Below, in pieces: positions 1-7,340 of a stretch of DNA of 64,000 nt. Each line of letters opens with the position of its first letter. Positions within the stretch are counted from its first letter, which is position 1. Where the stretch lies: positions 467,496 through 531,495 of the forward strand of contig CALXTU010000001.1 in NCBI GenBank assembly GCA_944391495.1, written 5' to 3'. A program made the position numbers and the translations under genes. The notes under the pieces were generated by a model. That model ran no database searches, was not told the DNA's origin, and worked only from the letters and a program-made list of their open reading frames with translations. The DNA is from an uncultured Alphaproteobacteria bacterium. GTDB lineage: Bacteria; Pseudomonadota; Alphaproteobacteria; RF32; CAG-239.

Positions 1-1
1 T

Positions 2-1183
2 TTTGAATACCTTAATAAGTTTTGCCATAATCGTGCGGATTTTGCCGCGGCGTATATTAATATGCACAAATTAGCAGAATCGGTACGGTCGGCGCAAAAC
101 AAGAAGGCAGCGGCAGATGCTTTTTTGCCGCTGATACGCAGTGGGTACAGCAAGCTTTTTATGCTGCCGAATGATGACATTTTGGTTATTTTTGATAAAA
201 AACTCCGAGATGAAGCAGATTCCAGCCTGATACGGGTGCGCTTTCTGTTGCATGAAGATGCTGCGGTCAGACAGGCCGACAGCCTTGAAAGTGCTGGAGT
301 TGTCGTGTTTTATGATTTGGGGCGGGAAGAGGTCGATTTTTCCAAAAAGGTGGTGGCAGCTTGTCATAAATCGGAAAAGCCGGCAGCTTTGGTTGAAACT
401 CGTCGTAGTTCTTTTTTTAATACCAGTAATCGATCTTTCCGCAGAGAGTTGACGGCAGAAATGCTGGCAAAAGTGCAAAAGATTATTTCGGTAGCCGATT
501 TTTCGAGTTTTATACGTCGGCAGGCTATTTGCGCGGTTATCGGCAAATCGGCGCCGCAAAGGGTTTTTGAAGAGGTTTTTGTTTCAATACCGGATATGAG
601 GGATTCTCTGTTGCCTGATGTTGATATTACGGCGAATCCGTGGTTGTTTTTAGCTTTGACCGAAACACTGGATAAGAGGGTCTTGGAGATTATTTCCCGT
701 CATGACGATGGTTCTTTAATAGGTAATTTCAGTGTCAATATTAATGTATCGACGATTTTATCCGATGATTTCCAGCGTTTTGATGACAGTATCAACGGCT
801 CAATGAGGCAGAGTATTATTCTGGAATTGCAGTTGGTTGATATATTCAGCGATATTCGGTCGTTTATTTTGGCTAAAACTTTTGCCAAGGCCAGAGGATA
901 TAAAATTTGTATCGACGGGATTACGGTTGACAAACTTAAATATCTTAACCGCACGAATCTTGACTGCGATTTGATAAAAATTGTATGGCATCCGTCTTTT
1001 GTTGAAGTGATAAATGAAGACAAACATTTTATGGATTATATGAACAAGGCGGAAAGAGCCAAAATCATTCTCTGTCGCATTGATGAAGCCAATGCAATAG
1101 AGATAGGAAATTCGCTCGGAATTAACCTTTATCAGGGGCGCTATGTTCAGAGGCTGTTAAATGCCTCGTTATCAAAACGTTAG
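2..1183 (+). CDS. Degenerate EAL-domain-like protein, 5' end outside window
   Basis: The frame is open from base 2, and the residues before the first ATG at base 62 look coding, so the gene probably begins left of the window. Counting from that ATG, residues 220-365 follow the layout of an EAL (cyclic-di-GMP phosphodiesterase) domain: an SVNINVS strand, ILELQ near 253-257, CIDGI near 283-287, DLIKI near 303-307 and a closing LYQGRYV near 356-362. The EAL signature itself and the paired catalytic aspartates are not seen, so it is more likely a c-di-GMP receptor or an inactive scaffold than an enzyme. The first 200 residues are unassigned. It ends two bases into the opposing small gene's stop codon. 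Function is inferred from domain shape only. Confidence 0.6.
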   Translation, partial: FEYLNKFCHNRADFAAAYINMHKLAESVRSAQNKKAAADAFLPLIRSGYSKLFMLPNDDILVIFDKKLRDEADSSLIRVRFLLHEDAAVRQADSLESAGVVVFYDLGREEVDFSKKVVAACHKSEKPAALVETRRSSFFNTSNRSFRRELTAEMLAKVQKIISVADFSSFIRRQAICAVIGKSAPQRVFEEVFVSIPDMRDSLLPDVDITANPWLFLALTETLDKRVLEIISRHDDGSLIGNFSVNINVSTILSDDFQRFDDSINGSMRQSIILELQLVDIFSDIRSFILAKTFAKARGYKICIDGITVDKLKYLNRTNLDCDLIKIVWHPSFVEVINEDKHFMDYMNKAERAKIILCRIDEANAIEIGNSLGINLYQGRYVQRLLNASLSKR

Positions 1184-1359
1184 CTGGCATAAGTGCTTCG
1201 ACGCAGCAAACGATCTTTCTGGCTGAGGTTTTCTTTTTTTATTTTTTCTATTCTGACCATGTTCTTCCAGATATATTTTTGCTCTTCGGCAAAACATGTT
1301 TCCAGCTTAACCTGCTCACTAAACCGGATATTTCTTTTGTTCAGGTCCGAATATTTCAT
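1180..1359 (-). CDS. Small charged hypothetical protein (59 aa)
   Basis: A longer frame exists upstream, but the internal ATG at 1359 has a clear GGAGG ribosome site ten bases before it, so the 59-residue product is preferred. It is rich in Lys, Glu and Arg, has no membrane segment, and reads as mostly helical. Its stop overlaps the stop of the EAL-like gene on the other strand. I recognise no family. The strong ribosome site is the main support that it is real. Confidence 0.5.
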   Translation of the reverse strand: MKYSDLNKRNIRFSEQVKLETCFAEEQKYIWKNMVRIEKIKKENLSQKDRLLRRSTYAS

Positions 1360-1517
1360 CAATGTAAATCCTCCTTTATGATATTGGTGGACTACGGATA
1401 TATAATATAGCATAATTTGGTTTAAAAATCCAGTAAAAAGAATCAATTATCTCTTGAAAAGCGATAAAAAATTTTTAAAATATTTTTAGTCGATAAAGAG
1501 ACGGAAAGGAGAAATTT

Positions 1518-2120
1518 ATGTTGAAAAAGTTTGTTGCCATTATGTTGGCCGTAGCGGCTTTACCGGCGATTGCCGCGGAAGAATCAATCTCACTGCCGGA
1601 GCCGGAATTGCAGGGAGGCAAGCCTTTAATGGAGGCGATTACGGCGCGTAAAACCTCCAGGGAATTCAGCGCCAAAAGAATCGAACCACAGGATTTGAGC
1701 AATATTTTGTATGCGGCATGGGGAATTTCGCATGATGACAAAAGAACGATACCGACAGCGCGTAATCTGCAAAAGATGAATGTTTATGCGGTTGTGGACG
1801 GCGGTATCTGGCGGTATGACGGCAAGCAGAATATCCTGATCAGAACGGGAGAGGCTGAGGATATTATACCAGCTTTGGCCAAGCAGGATTTTGTCTTGGA
1901 AGCGCCGCTGACACTGATTTTTACCGGAGAACCTGATGATCATGACTATATGGCAATGCATGCCGGATCAGCGTATCAGAATGTTGCATTATATTGTGCA
2001 TCAAGGGGTTTGAATAATGTGGTGCGCGGCTTGATTGATTATGAAAAGGCCGACGAAGTTTTGGGTCTGGAAGGTGAGAAAGTGATTATTACCCAGACAA
2101 TCGGCTGGCCGTATATGTAA
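1518..2120 (+). CDS. Exported nitroreductase-family (SagB-like) protein
   Basis: The 200-residue product starts with a typical Sec signal peptide (residues 1-20, cleavage near AIAAEE). It continues as a nitroreductase/SagB-type flavoprotein: the FMN-contacting RKTSREF segment near residues 44-50, a TARNLQ segment near 80 and the C-terminal TIGWPY typical of the family. These enzymes bind FMN and reduce or oxidise small substrates. Export to the periplasm is unusual but recurs in anaerobes. GGAAAGGAG precedes the ATG by a few bases. It stands alone and is followed by a hairpin terminator. Substrate unknown. Confidence 0.8.
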   Translation: MLKKFVAIMLAVAALPAIAAEESISLPEPELQGGKPLMEAITARKTSREFSAKRIEPQDLSNILYAAWGISHDDKRTIPTARNLQKMNVYAVVDGGIWRYDGKQNILIRTGEAEDIIPALAKQDFVLEAPLTLIFTGEPDDHDYMAMHAGSAYQNVALYCASRGLNNVVRGLIDYEKADEVLGLEGEKVIITQTIGWPYM

Positions 2121-2121
2121 G

Positions 2122-2157
2122 AAAAAAACACCGCCTTTCAAAAAGCGGTGTTTTTTG
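2122..2157 (+). terminator. Rho-independent terminator after nitroreductase gene
   Basis: An ACACCGC / GCGGTGT stem with a short loop is followed by six T. An A-run on the other side means it could also stop the opposing histidine phosphatase gene. Confidence 0.75.
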
Positions 2158-2205
2158 TAACAAGAAAACTACCGGCTAGGCCGGCGGGTTGCTTTTTATC
2201 GGTGA

Positions 2206-2799
2206 CTATTCCGGCTGAAAAATTTTTGCGGCCGTTGTGTCGTAACACAGATGCAGAATACTGCAGTTGTGGTATTGCACGTTTTTCAGCTCCAGACCAC
2301 AGGCCAGAGCGCTAATGACGCCGGCATGACTGCAAATTCCGATATTCTTTTCGGGAATTGATGCAAGTTTTTGTAATCCTCGTAAAGCCCGGTAGAAGAT
2401 TTCTTGTTTGCTTTCACTCGGAGTTCCAGGAAATTTGAGGCTCCATGTATCTTTGGTCGGGGAAATAATTTGTTTCCACAGTCCGGGATACAGTTTTTCG
2501 ATAACATCGATTTTTTGTCCTTCGGCATTACCAAAAGAACCTTCATGCAGTTCCGGCAGCGGGCGGATTGCAATATCCGGGTAATAAGATTTGACAATAA
2601 CCGCGGTTTGATACGCTCTTTGTAAAGGAGAGGCATAAATTACCTCAAGTTTAACATTGGCGGCAAGCTGCCGGCCGAGAGTGTCAGCCTGAGAAATTCC
2701 CGTTTCGTTTAAAGGGGCATCAGTCTTGTAACCCTGGCAGATTTGATTTAAGTTGTTATCTGTCTGCCCGTGTCTGAAAATAAAAATGTTTTTAACCAT
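2206..2799 (-). CDS. Histidine phosphatase (phosphoglycerate mutase family)
   Basis: The 197-residue protein has the catalytic RHG triad at residues 9-11 with the usual following TDNN, a second Arg in the ASPLQRA segment near residue 60, and the SHAG motif near 157 supplying the second histidine. This is the histidine phosphatase superfamily (GpmB, CobC and related phosphatases), which uses a phospho-histidine intermediate in the cytoplasm. The length fits a single domain. No cobalamin or glycolysis genes are nearby to fix the substrate, so it is left as a general phosphatase. Confidence 0.85.
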   Translation of the reverse strand: MVKNIFIFRHGQTDNNLNQICQGYKTDAPLNETGISQADTLGRQLAANVKLEVIYASPLQRAYQTAVIVKSYYPDIAIRPLPELHEGSFGNAEGQKIDVIEKLYPGLWKQIISPTKDTWSLKFPGTPSESKQEIFYRALRGLQKLASIPEKNIGICSHAGVISALACGLELKNVQYHNCSILHLCYDTTAAKIFQPE

Positions 2800-2871
2800 A
2801 TGCTTAAGATATTAATAATATTTATTTGCGGGTTTTATAACATTAAGCGTTGCAAAATACAATAGAAAAAC

Positions 2872-3096
2872 TCGCTTCCCTGACTTGCAACAAGGTCTAT
2901 TCACCACATTAAAAAAAGACCCACCGGGGTCTTTTTTTAATAGGGTCTGGCTCCGTAAGCTTCGCTTATTATAAGCTCAGCAACTTCGCTGCGGTCAAAG
3001 CCCTTGTAAGCTCGTTGCGGTCGCTGTCGCTTCCCTGACTTGCAACAAGGTCTATTCACCACATTAAAAAAAGACCCACCGGGGTCTTTTTTTAAT
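2872..3096. repeat. Two 70-bp direct repeats, each with a terminator hairpin
   Basis: Bases 2872-2941 and 3027-3096 are essentially identical 70-bp copies, 155 bases apart. Each ends in an AAAAAAAGACCC / GGGTCTTTTTTT hairpin. The right-hand copy abuts the 3' CCA of tRNA-Leu and acts as its terminator; the left copy lies further downstream as a second one. The 85 bases between them are a low-complexity stretch of AGCTCG/CTTCGC words. No gene is seen between 2800 and 3097. Confidence 0.8.
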
Positions 3097-3100
3097 GTGG
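3059..3100 (-). terminator. Palindromic terminator of tRNA-Leu
   Basis: A nearly perfect palindrome with a three-base loop and A/T runs on both sides. It overlaps the encoded CCA end of the tRNA gene, so termination happens directly after the tRNA. Confidence 0.7.
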
Positions 3101-3184
3101 TGCGCTAGGCCGGACTTGAACCGGCACGGCCTTGCGGCCAACAGATTTTAAGTCTGCAGCGTCTACCAATTCCGCCACAAGCGC
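3098..3184 (-). tRNA. tRNA-Leu (anticodon TAA)
   Basis: Read on the minus strand, the 87-base gene has an acceptor stem starting GCGCTTG, a D-loop GGTAGAC, an anticodon loop CTTAAAA with anticodon TAA, a long variable arm typical of class II tRNAs, the GGTTCAAGTCC T-arm and an encoded CCA. Anticodon and long arm agree on leucine. Confidence 0.95.
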
Positions 3185-3398
3185 TTGAAACTACCCTCAG
3201 TTTATACAGAGCTTTTTGATGAATTGCAAGTTTATTTTTTTATAATTGCGAATTGCTGGGGGCTGTTGCCATTTTGCGGTTGAGTTTTGGCATAAATTAT
3301 GGTCTAAATAAAAACGGAATGACATTAATTTAATCTGTCTGCAGATGTCAGTTGACAACGTCACGGTTTGCGGCAGAGAAGTATTGAGGATAATTAAA

Positions 3399-4109
3399 AT
3401 GGCAAAAACTTTTGATATATCTTGGAAAGACTATGTATTGCCGAGTATCAATCCCGAAGGTTGGCGGTTTGTCGGAATATTTGCGGCAGTAACAGCGTTA
3501 CTGGCAATTATCTGGGAGCCGCTGGGAGTTATCGGTTTGGTCCTGACCGTATGGTGTTATTATTTCTTCCGCGATCCGCAGCGGGTTACGCCGGATATCA
3601 GTGATGTCGTCGTATCGCCGGCGGACGGTGTGGTGCAGATGATTGCCGAAGTTCCGGCACCGGAAGAGTTGAATATGGGCGAGCAGAAATTTACCCGTGT
3701 CAGTATTTTTATGAGCGTGTTTAACGTCCATGTCAACCGTGTGCCGGCCGAGGGTAAAATCACCAATGCCGTTTATGTACCGGGAAAGTTTTTGAACGCA
3801 ACGCTGGATAAAGCCAGCAAAGACAATGAGCGGCAGCTTCTGGCCATGAAGACCAAAAGCGGCAAAGATTTGTGTTTTGTTCAAATTGCCGGTCTGGTTG
3901 CCAGAAGAATCGTCTGCAAAGCGCAGATCGGGCAGGAATACAAAGCCGGAGAGAGGTTCGGCATGATTCGCTTCGGTTCGCGGCTTGACGTTTATCTGCC
4001 GGCAGGGGTTGAGCCTCAGGTTGCCCTCGGTCAGACCATGGTGGCCGGTGAAACGGTTATCGCCAATTTGTCCGACGGGGCAAAAGCGGTCAGCGGAGTG
4101 ATCAGATAA
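3399..4109 (+). CDS. psd: Phosphatidylserine decarboxylase proenzyme
   Basis: Psd converts phosphatidylserine to phosphatidylethanolamine at the inner membrane. The start at 3399 is chosen over the upstream frame because AGGA lies eight bases before it; the product is 236 residues, the short form common in alphaproteobacteria. A membrane-inserting stretch spans residues 24-55. The chain then carries the FRDPQR and SPADG motifs and the self-cleavage site FGS, where Ser194 would become the pyruvoyl group of the alpha subunit. The stop overlaps the pssA start by one base, so the two consecutive steps of the pathway are translationally coupled. Confidence 0.95.
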   Translation: MAKTFDISWKDYVLPSINPEGWRFVGIFAAVTALLAIIWEPLGVIGLVLTVWCYYFFRDPQRVTPDISDVVVSPADGVVQMIAEVPAPEELNMGEQKFTRVSIFMSVFNVHVNRVPAEGKITNAVYVPGKFLNATLDKASKDNERQLLAMKTKSGKDLCFVQIAGLVARRIVCKAQIGQEYKAGERFGMIRFGSRLDVYLPAGVEPQVALGQTMVAGETVIANLSDGAKAVSGVIR

Positions 4110-4891
4110 TGGAAAATATTAATCAAAGGCTGCAGTTGTCACGGCAGAAACTGACATCACTGCCGTTTCGTAAAATTGCGCCGAATATCGTAACGCTGTT
4201 GGCTTTGTGCGCCGGCGTTACTTCCATTCGCTATTCGATACAGGCCGACTGGAGCAAGGCGGTTTTGTGTATTTTTATTGCGGCGTTTTTTGATCTGCTG
4301 GACGGACGGGTTGCCCGGATGCTCAAGGGCTCGACCAAGTTTGGTGCCGAATTGGATTCTTTGTCTGATTTTGTCAGCTTCGGCGTGGCGCCGTCCATTC
4401 TGCTGTATCAATGGACGTTGTTTGATTTGCCGAAATTCGGCTGGTTTTTCTGTTTGCTGATGTCTATCGGCATGGCAATGCGGCTGGCCCGTTTTAATAC
4501 CATGCTGGATGCCGAACCGCAGCCGGAATACTGGAATCATTTTTTTGTCGGGGTTCCGGCACCGGCCGCCGCCGCGTTAGCGATGATGCCGATTATGATT
4601 TCGTTTGATTTTCCGGATTGGAACTGGCTGATAAGGTCCAATGCTTTTTGCGCAACCCTACTGGTGATCGTTACTTTGCTGATGGTCAGTCGGATTCCGA
4701 CTTTTTCAACCAAGAAATTGAAAATTCCGACCTGTATGTTTGTGCCGATTATGCTGGTGGTGGTGCTGTTTGCCAGTTTTGTCATCTCGCAGCCCTGGTT
4801 GACGCTCGGAATATCGACACTGTGTTATGCGGCGTCCATTCCGGTCGGCATAGTGGTTTTCTGGAACGAAAAAAGAAAATACGAGAAATAA
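4109..4891 (+). CDS. pssA: CDP-diacylglycerol--serine O-phosphatidyltransferase
   Basis: This 260-residue integral membrane enzyme makes phosphatidylserine from CDP-diacylglycerol and serine, feeding the Psd encoded just upstream. The CDP-alcohol phosphatidyltransferase signature DGxxAR-x8-G-x3-D-x3-D is intact with D65, G66, A69, R70, G79, D83 and D87. Several hydrophobic helices follow. The start codon shares its A with the psd stop. A terminator follows the gene, so psd-pssA is a two-gene operon. Confidence 0.95.
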   Translation: MENINQRLQLSRQKLTSLPFRKIAPNIVTLLALCAGVTSIRYSIQADWSKAVLCIFIAAFFDLLDGRVARMLKGSTKFGAELDSLSDFVSFGVAPSILLYQWTLFDLPKFGWFFCLLMSIGMAMRLARFNTMLDAEPQPEYWNHFFVGVPAPAAAALAMMPIMISFDFPDWNWLIRSNAFCATLLVIVTLLMVSRIPTFSTKKLKIPTCMFVPIMLVVVLFASFVISQPWLTLGISTLCYAASIPVGIVVFWNEKRKYEK

Positions 4892-4893
4892 AG

Positions 4894-4926
4894 AAAAACG
4901 ATGCCTTTTAAGGCATCGTTTTTTTA
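4894..4926 (+). terminator. Terminator between convergent pssA and unknown gene
   Basis: ACGATGCCTT / AAGGCATCGT is a perfect palindromic stem flanked by A and T runs, so it can stop both pssA and the opposing gene. Confidence 0.8.
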
Positions 4927-6366
4927 ATCTTTAGCCGCAATCCGTCGGTAATTATGCAATACGGCCAAGGGCTGGGAAAGACTGCCGATTGCTCTGCCGG
5001 TTGTCTGAAATACTTCGCGGCCGCGGCGGCCGATGGTGGCATTTTCGACAATGTTTTTGAATAGTTTGAACGGAATGTCGGTATTTGAATTGGCATTCGG
5101 GGCTGTTATCAGCCCCATATGATGACCGTTTTCAATATCTGTCAGAGGCTGAAGTCCGCCGTCGGCATTCCGAACGGCAAAATCAGCCGGCAGATTGCAG
5201 GCAATAATCCGGTTGCGGTCGTCCGGCATGACGGTCATTCTGACCGGCAGCGGTGACGGTCGGTATTTAACCGCTTCGTACAGTTCGGGATTAAACATCT
5301 TGATAAAGGGTTCTTTGCGCAGAGTGTCATCGGCGTAGTTGCTCATGAAGTGAACTCCGGAATATTTGCTGTGTTGTTGAATCGGCAAAAAGGCGTAACT
5401 GATGACAAAAATATTCTGCAAACCATCTTTAACCGTTTGCCGGTCATACAGTTGCGAAGCCAGATGATCCAAGGCATTAACCCAGCGGTGAGCATGGGCG
5501 GCGCCGGCGCAGTAGCTGACGATGGTCAGGTTGCGCAGGTTGTTTTTGAATGTTTCGTTGTCAAAAGGACAGCCGCCGCAAATGCGGTTTTGCTCGTCTG
5601 TCCGGATATCACTACCCAAAAAACCGGCCAGGTTTTGCGAAACAAAGCGCATATCGGCAGCGGTAAAAAAGTCTTCCGGCCGGCGGATTGTCTGAAGCGA
5701 CAGGGCAAATTTTTCACCGCGCGGCTGTTCAATCGGAAAATGCGCCAGAAAAACATCTGCGCGGCCGCCGAAAATTTCACTATTGTCAAGACTATGGTTT
5801 AGAAAACGGAAAGTCCAGTTTTGCAAATCTTCCTGCGTGTCGCGGATGTGAAACGGCATGGCCAGCAGCAAATTGTGGTGTTTGGGGTTGATTATAAAGC
5901 CGTGGTTATTGAATTTGACGTGTTCCACTCCGTTTGTCAGCCGTAATTTCCACAGCCGGTAGTCGCAATGTTCGCGAAAGACATATTTGCTGCCGTCAAT
6001 TTGGTGGTTGCAGGCGACCGAATATCCGGCAGCGGCCTGATAAAGATTGATTAAATCCGGATCACAGGCCTGAGCTGCCGTCAGTCGGTCAAGTGCCGGC
6101 TGAGCATCGCGGATATAGCCGCTCAGCTGCAGTGAAAATGTCAGCAGATTTTTTTCATCCAGATTTTCGGGCAGCGGCGGCAGCGGTGCCTCGCCGGAAT
6201 TGATGAGAAATTTGTTAACGGCCCGCTCAAAAAGAAAGATGCGCTTATGCCGCAAAATGGCGGCGGTCGGATCTGCGGCGGCAGGAGCTACTGCAGCTGC
6301 CGGCCGGGATATTACGTTTTCGATAAAAGCGTCGCGGATAACTTTGGCCAGAGGATTATTATTCAT
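4924..6366 (-). CDS. Hypothetical protein (480 aa), possible hydrolase fold
   Basis: The frame opens further upstream, but the ATG at 6366, starting MNNNPLAK, is the more natural start; the residues before it look non-coding and no clear ribosome site is seen for either. The first 40 residues are Ala/Pro-rich. A segment IVSYCAGAAHAHRW, about two thirds along, resembles a nucleophile elbow but lacks the exact GxSxG spacing. A GHHMGL segment lies near the end. There is no signal peptide or membrane helix. I do not recognise the family. It is divergently placed from the serine hydrolase gene at 6444. Confidence 0.75.
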   Translation of the reverse strand: MNNNPLAKVIRDAFIENVISRPAAAVAPAAADPTAAILRHKRIFLFERAVNKFLINSGEAPLPPLPENLDEKNLLTFSLQLSGYIRDAQPALDRLTAAQACDPDLINLYQAAAGYSVACNHQIDGSKYVFREHCDYRLWKLRLTNGVEHVKFNNHGFIINPKHHNLLLAMPFHIRDTQEDLQNWTFRFLNHSLDNSEIFGGRADVFLAHFPIEQPRGEKFALSLQTIRRPEDFFTAADMRFVSQNLAGFLGSDIRTDEQNRICGGCPFDNETFKNNLRNLTIVSYCAGAAHAHRWVNALDHLASQLYDRQTVKDGLQNIFVISYAFLPIQQHSKYSGVHFMSNYADDTLRKEPFIKMFNPELYEAVKYRPSPLPVRMTVMPDDRNRIIACNLPADFAVRNADGGLQPLTDIENGHHMGLITAPNANSNTDIPFKLFKNIVENATIGRRGREVFQTTGRAIGSLSQPLAVLHNYRRIAAKD

Positions 6367-6443
6367 TGTTTTTAAGTTGCATAAAGTTTTGGTTGCGTTA
6401 CAATAACTAAGATTTTCGCACTTTACAGCAAAAAAGGGGGAAA

Positions 6444-7145
6444 GTGTTGTCACTTTTTGATAATAAATATTACAAAACCGGCCGGCCGGAAAAACTGGTG
6501 ATTTTTGTACACGGGTATAACGGTTCGCCCGAGGATATAGATTATGCCATGCAGTGGTTGCGGGAGAGGCTTGACAATGCCGTTTTGGTTGTGCCGCGAG
6601 CGCCGTTTGTCTGTGAGAAAAATGCCGCTAATCTGCAATGGCTGAGTTTTTTTAAGGAAGATCCCGATATGCGTTTTCGGAATCCGGAAACACCGATAAG
6701 GGAAATTTTTGCTATTTTCAGCCGCTTGGCCGTTGATTTCCGCCGGGTGGCCGGGCAGATGAACGCTTTTGTCAGCGAGCAGCAAAAAATATGGCAGGTT
6801 GACGATGCGCATACTTATCTGGCCGGGTTTTCGCAGGGTGCGATGATTACGATTTATACGGCGCTGACACGGCCGCGGTGTCTGGGAGGTGCGGCGGCAA
6901 TTGCCGGAATTGTTCCGGGGTTCGGCGTGTTGGATGAAGAGATTTGTTCGCGGCCGCCGTTTTTGATTATGCACGGACGGGAAGATGCAACCGTGCAGTA
7001 TAAAACCCTGCCGCAGACGCTTCAGTGGTTTACCGCCCGGAAAATTCCGCACCGGGTGTTTGAGTTTGACGGGCTGGCGCATAAGATGAATGAGGCCGAG
7101 ATGCAAAAGTTGGCTGATTTTGTTAATTTTGGAGGATGTCTTTAA
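6444..7145 (+). CDS. Phospholipase/carboxylesterase-family serine hydrolase
   Basis: A cytoplasmic alpha/beta hydrolase of the Abhydrolase_2 (YpfH/carboxylesterase) type, about 233 residues, the usual size. The FVHGYNG loop supplies the oxyanion hole; the nucleophile is Ser130 in GFSQG, with Asp181 in HGREDATV and His213 in GLAHK completing the triad. There is no ATG: either the GTG at 6444 or the TTG at 6447 is used, and the GGGGG run at 6436-6440 fits the TTG somewhat better. Substrate unknown. It is divergent from the unknown gene at 4924-6366. Confidence 0.85.
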   Translation: MLSLFDNKYYKTGRPEKLVIFVHGYNGSPEDIDYAMQWLRERLDNAVLVVPRAPFVCEKNAANLQWLSFFKEDPDMRFRNPETPIREIFAIFSRLAVDFRRVAGQMNAFVSEQQKIWQVDDAHTYLAGFSQGAMITIYTALTRPRCLGGAAAIAGIVPGFGVLDEEICSRPPFLIMHGREDATVQYKTLPQTLQWFTARKIPHRVFEFDGLAHKMNEAEMQKLADFVNFGGCL

Positions 7146-7289
7146 TCATAAATTAAGAAAAACGCTTTAATCTGAAAACAGAATTTGTGCACAAAAGAAG
7201 GATACGACAAGAAGTGTTGTTTCAAGGAATGAACAGCCGGACAAAGAGGCTTTCTGCTACAGGTGTGGCGGAAAGTTTTGTTGTATCTA

Positions 7290-7299
7290 CCCCCCCCCC
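7290..7299 (+). repeat. Run of ten C upstream of the flagellin gene
   Basis: Ten consecutive C begin 51 bases before the flagellin ATG, in the promoter or leader region. Tracts of this length are prone to slipped-strand length change. No promoter elements could be placed around it with confidence. Confidence 0.9.
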
Positions 7300-7340
7300 A
7301 CGAGAAAAATTAAGCTAAAACAAACCGATAGAGGTGCGCG

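Noticed and set aside
7266..7284. Sigma-54 promoter before flagellin (TGGCGG ... TTGT)
   Set aside because: The GG to GC spacing is one base off and the -12 box lacks GC.
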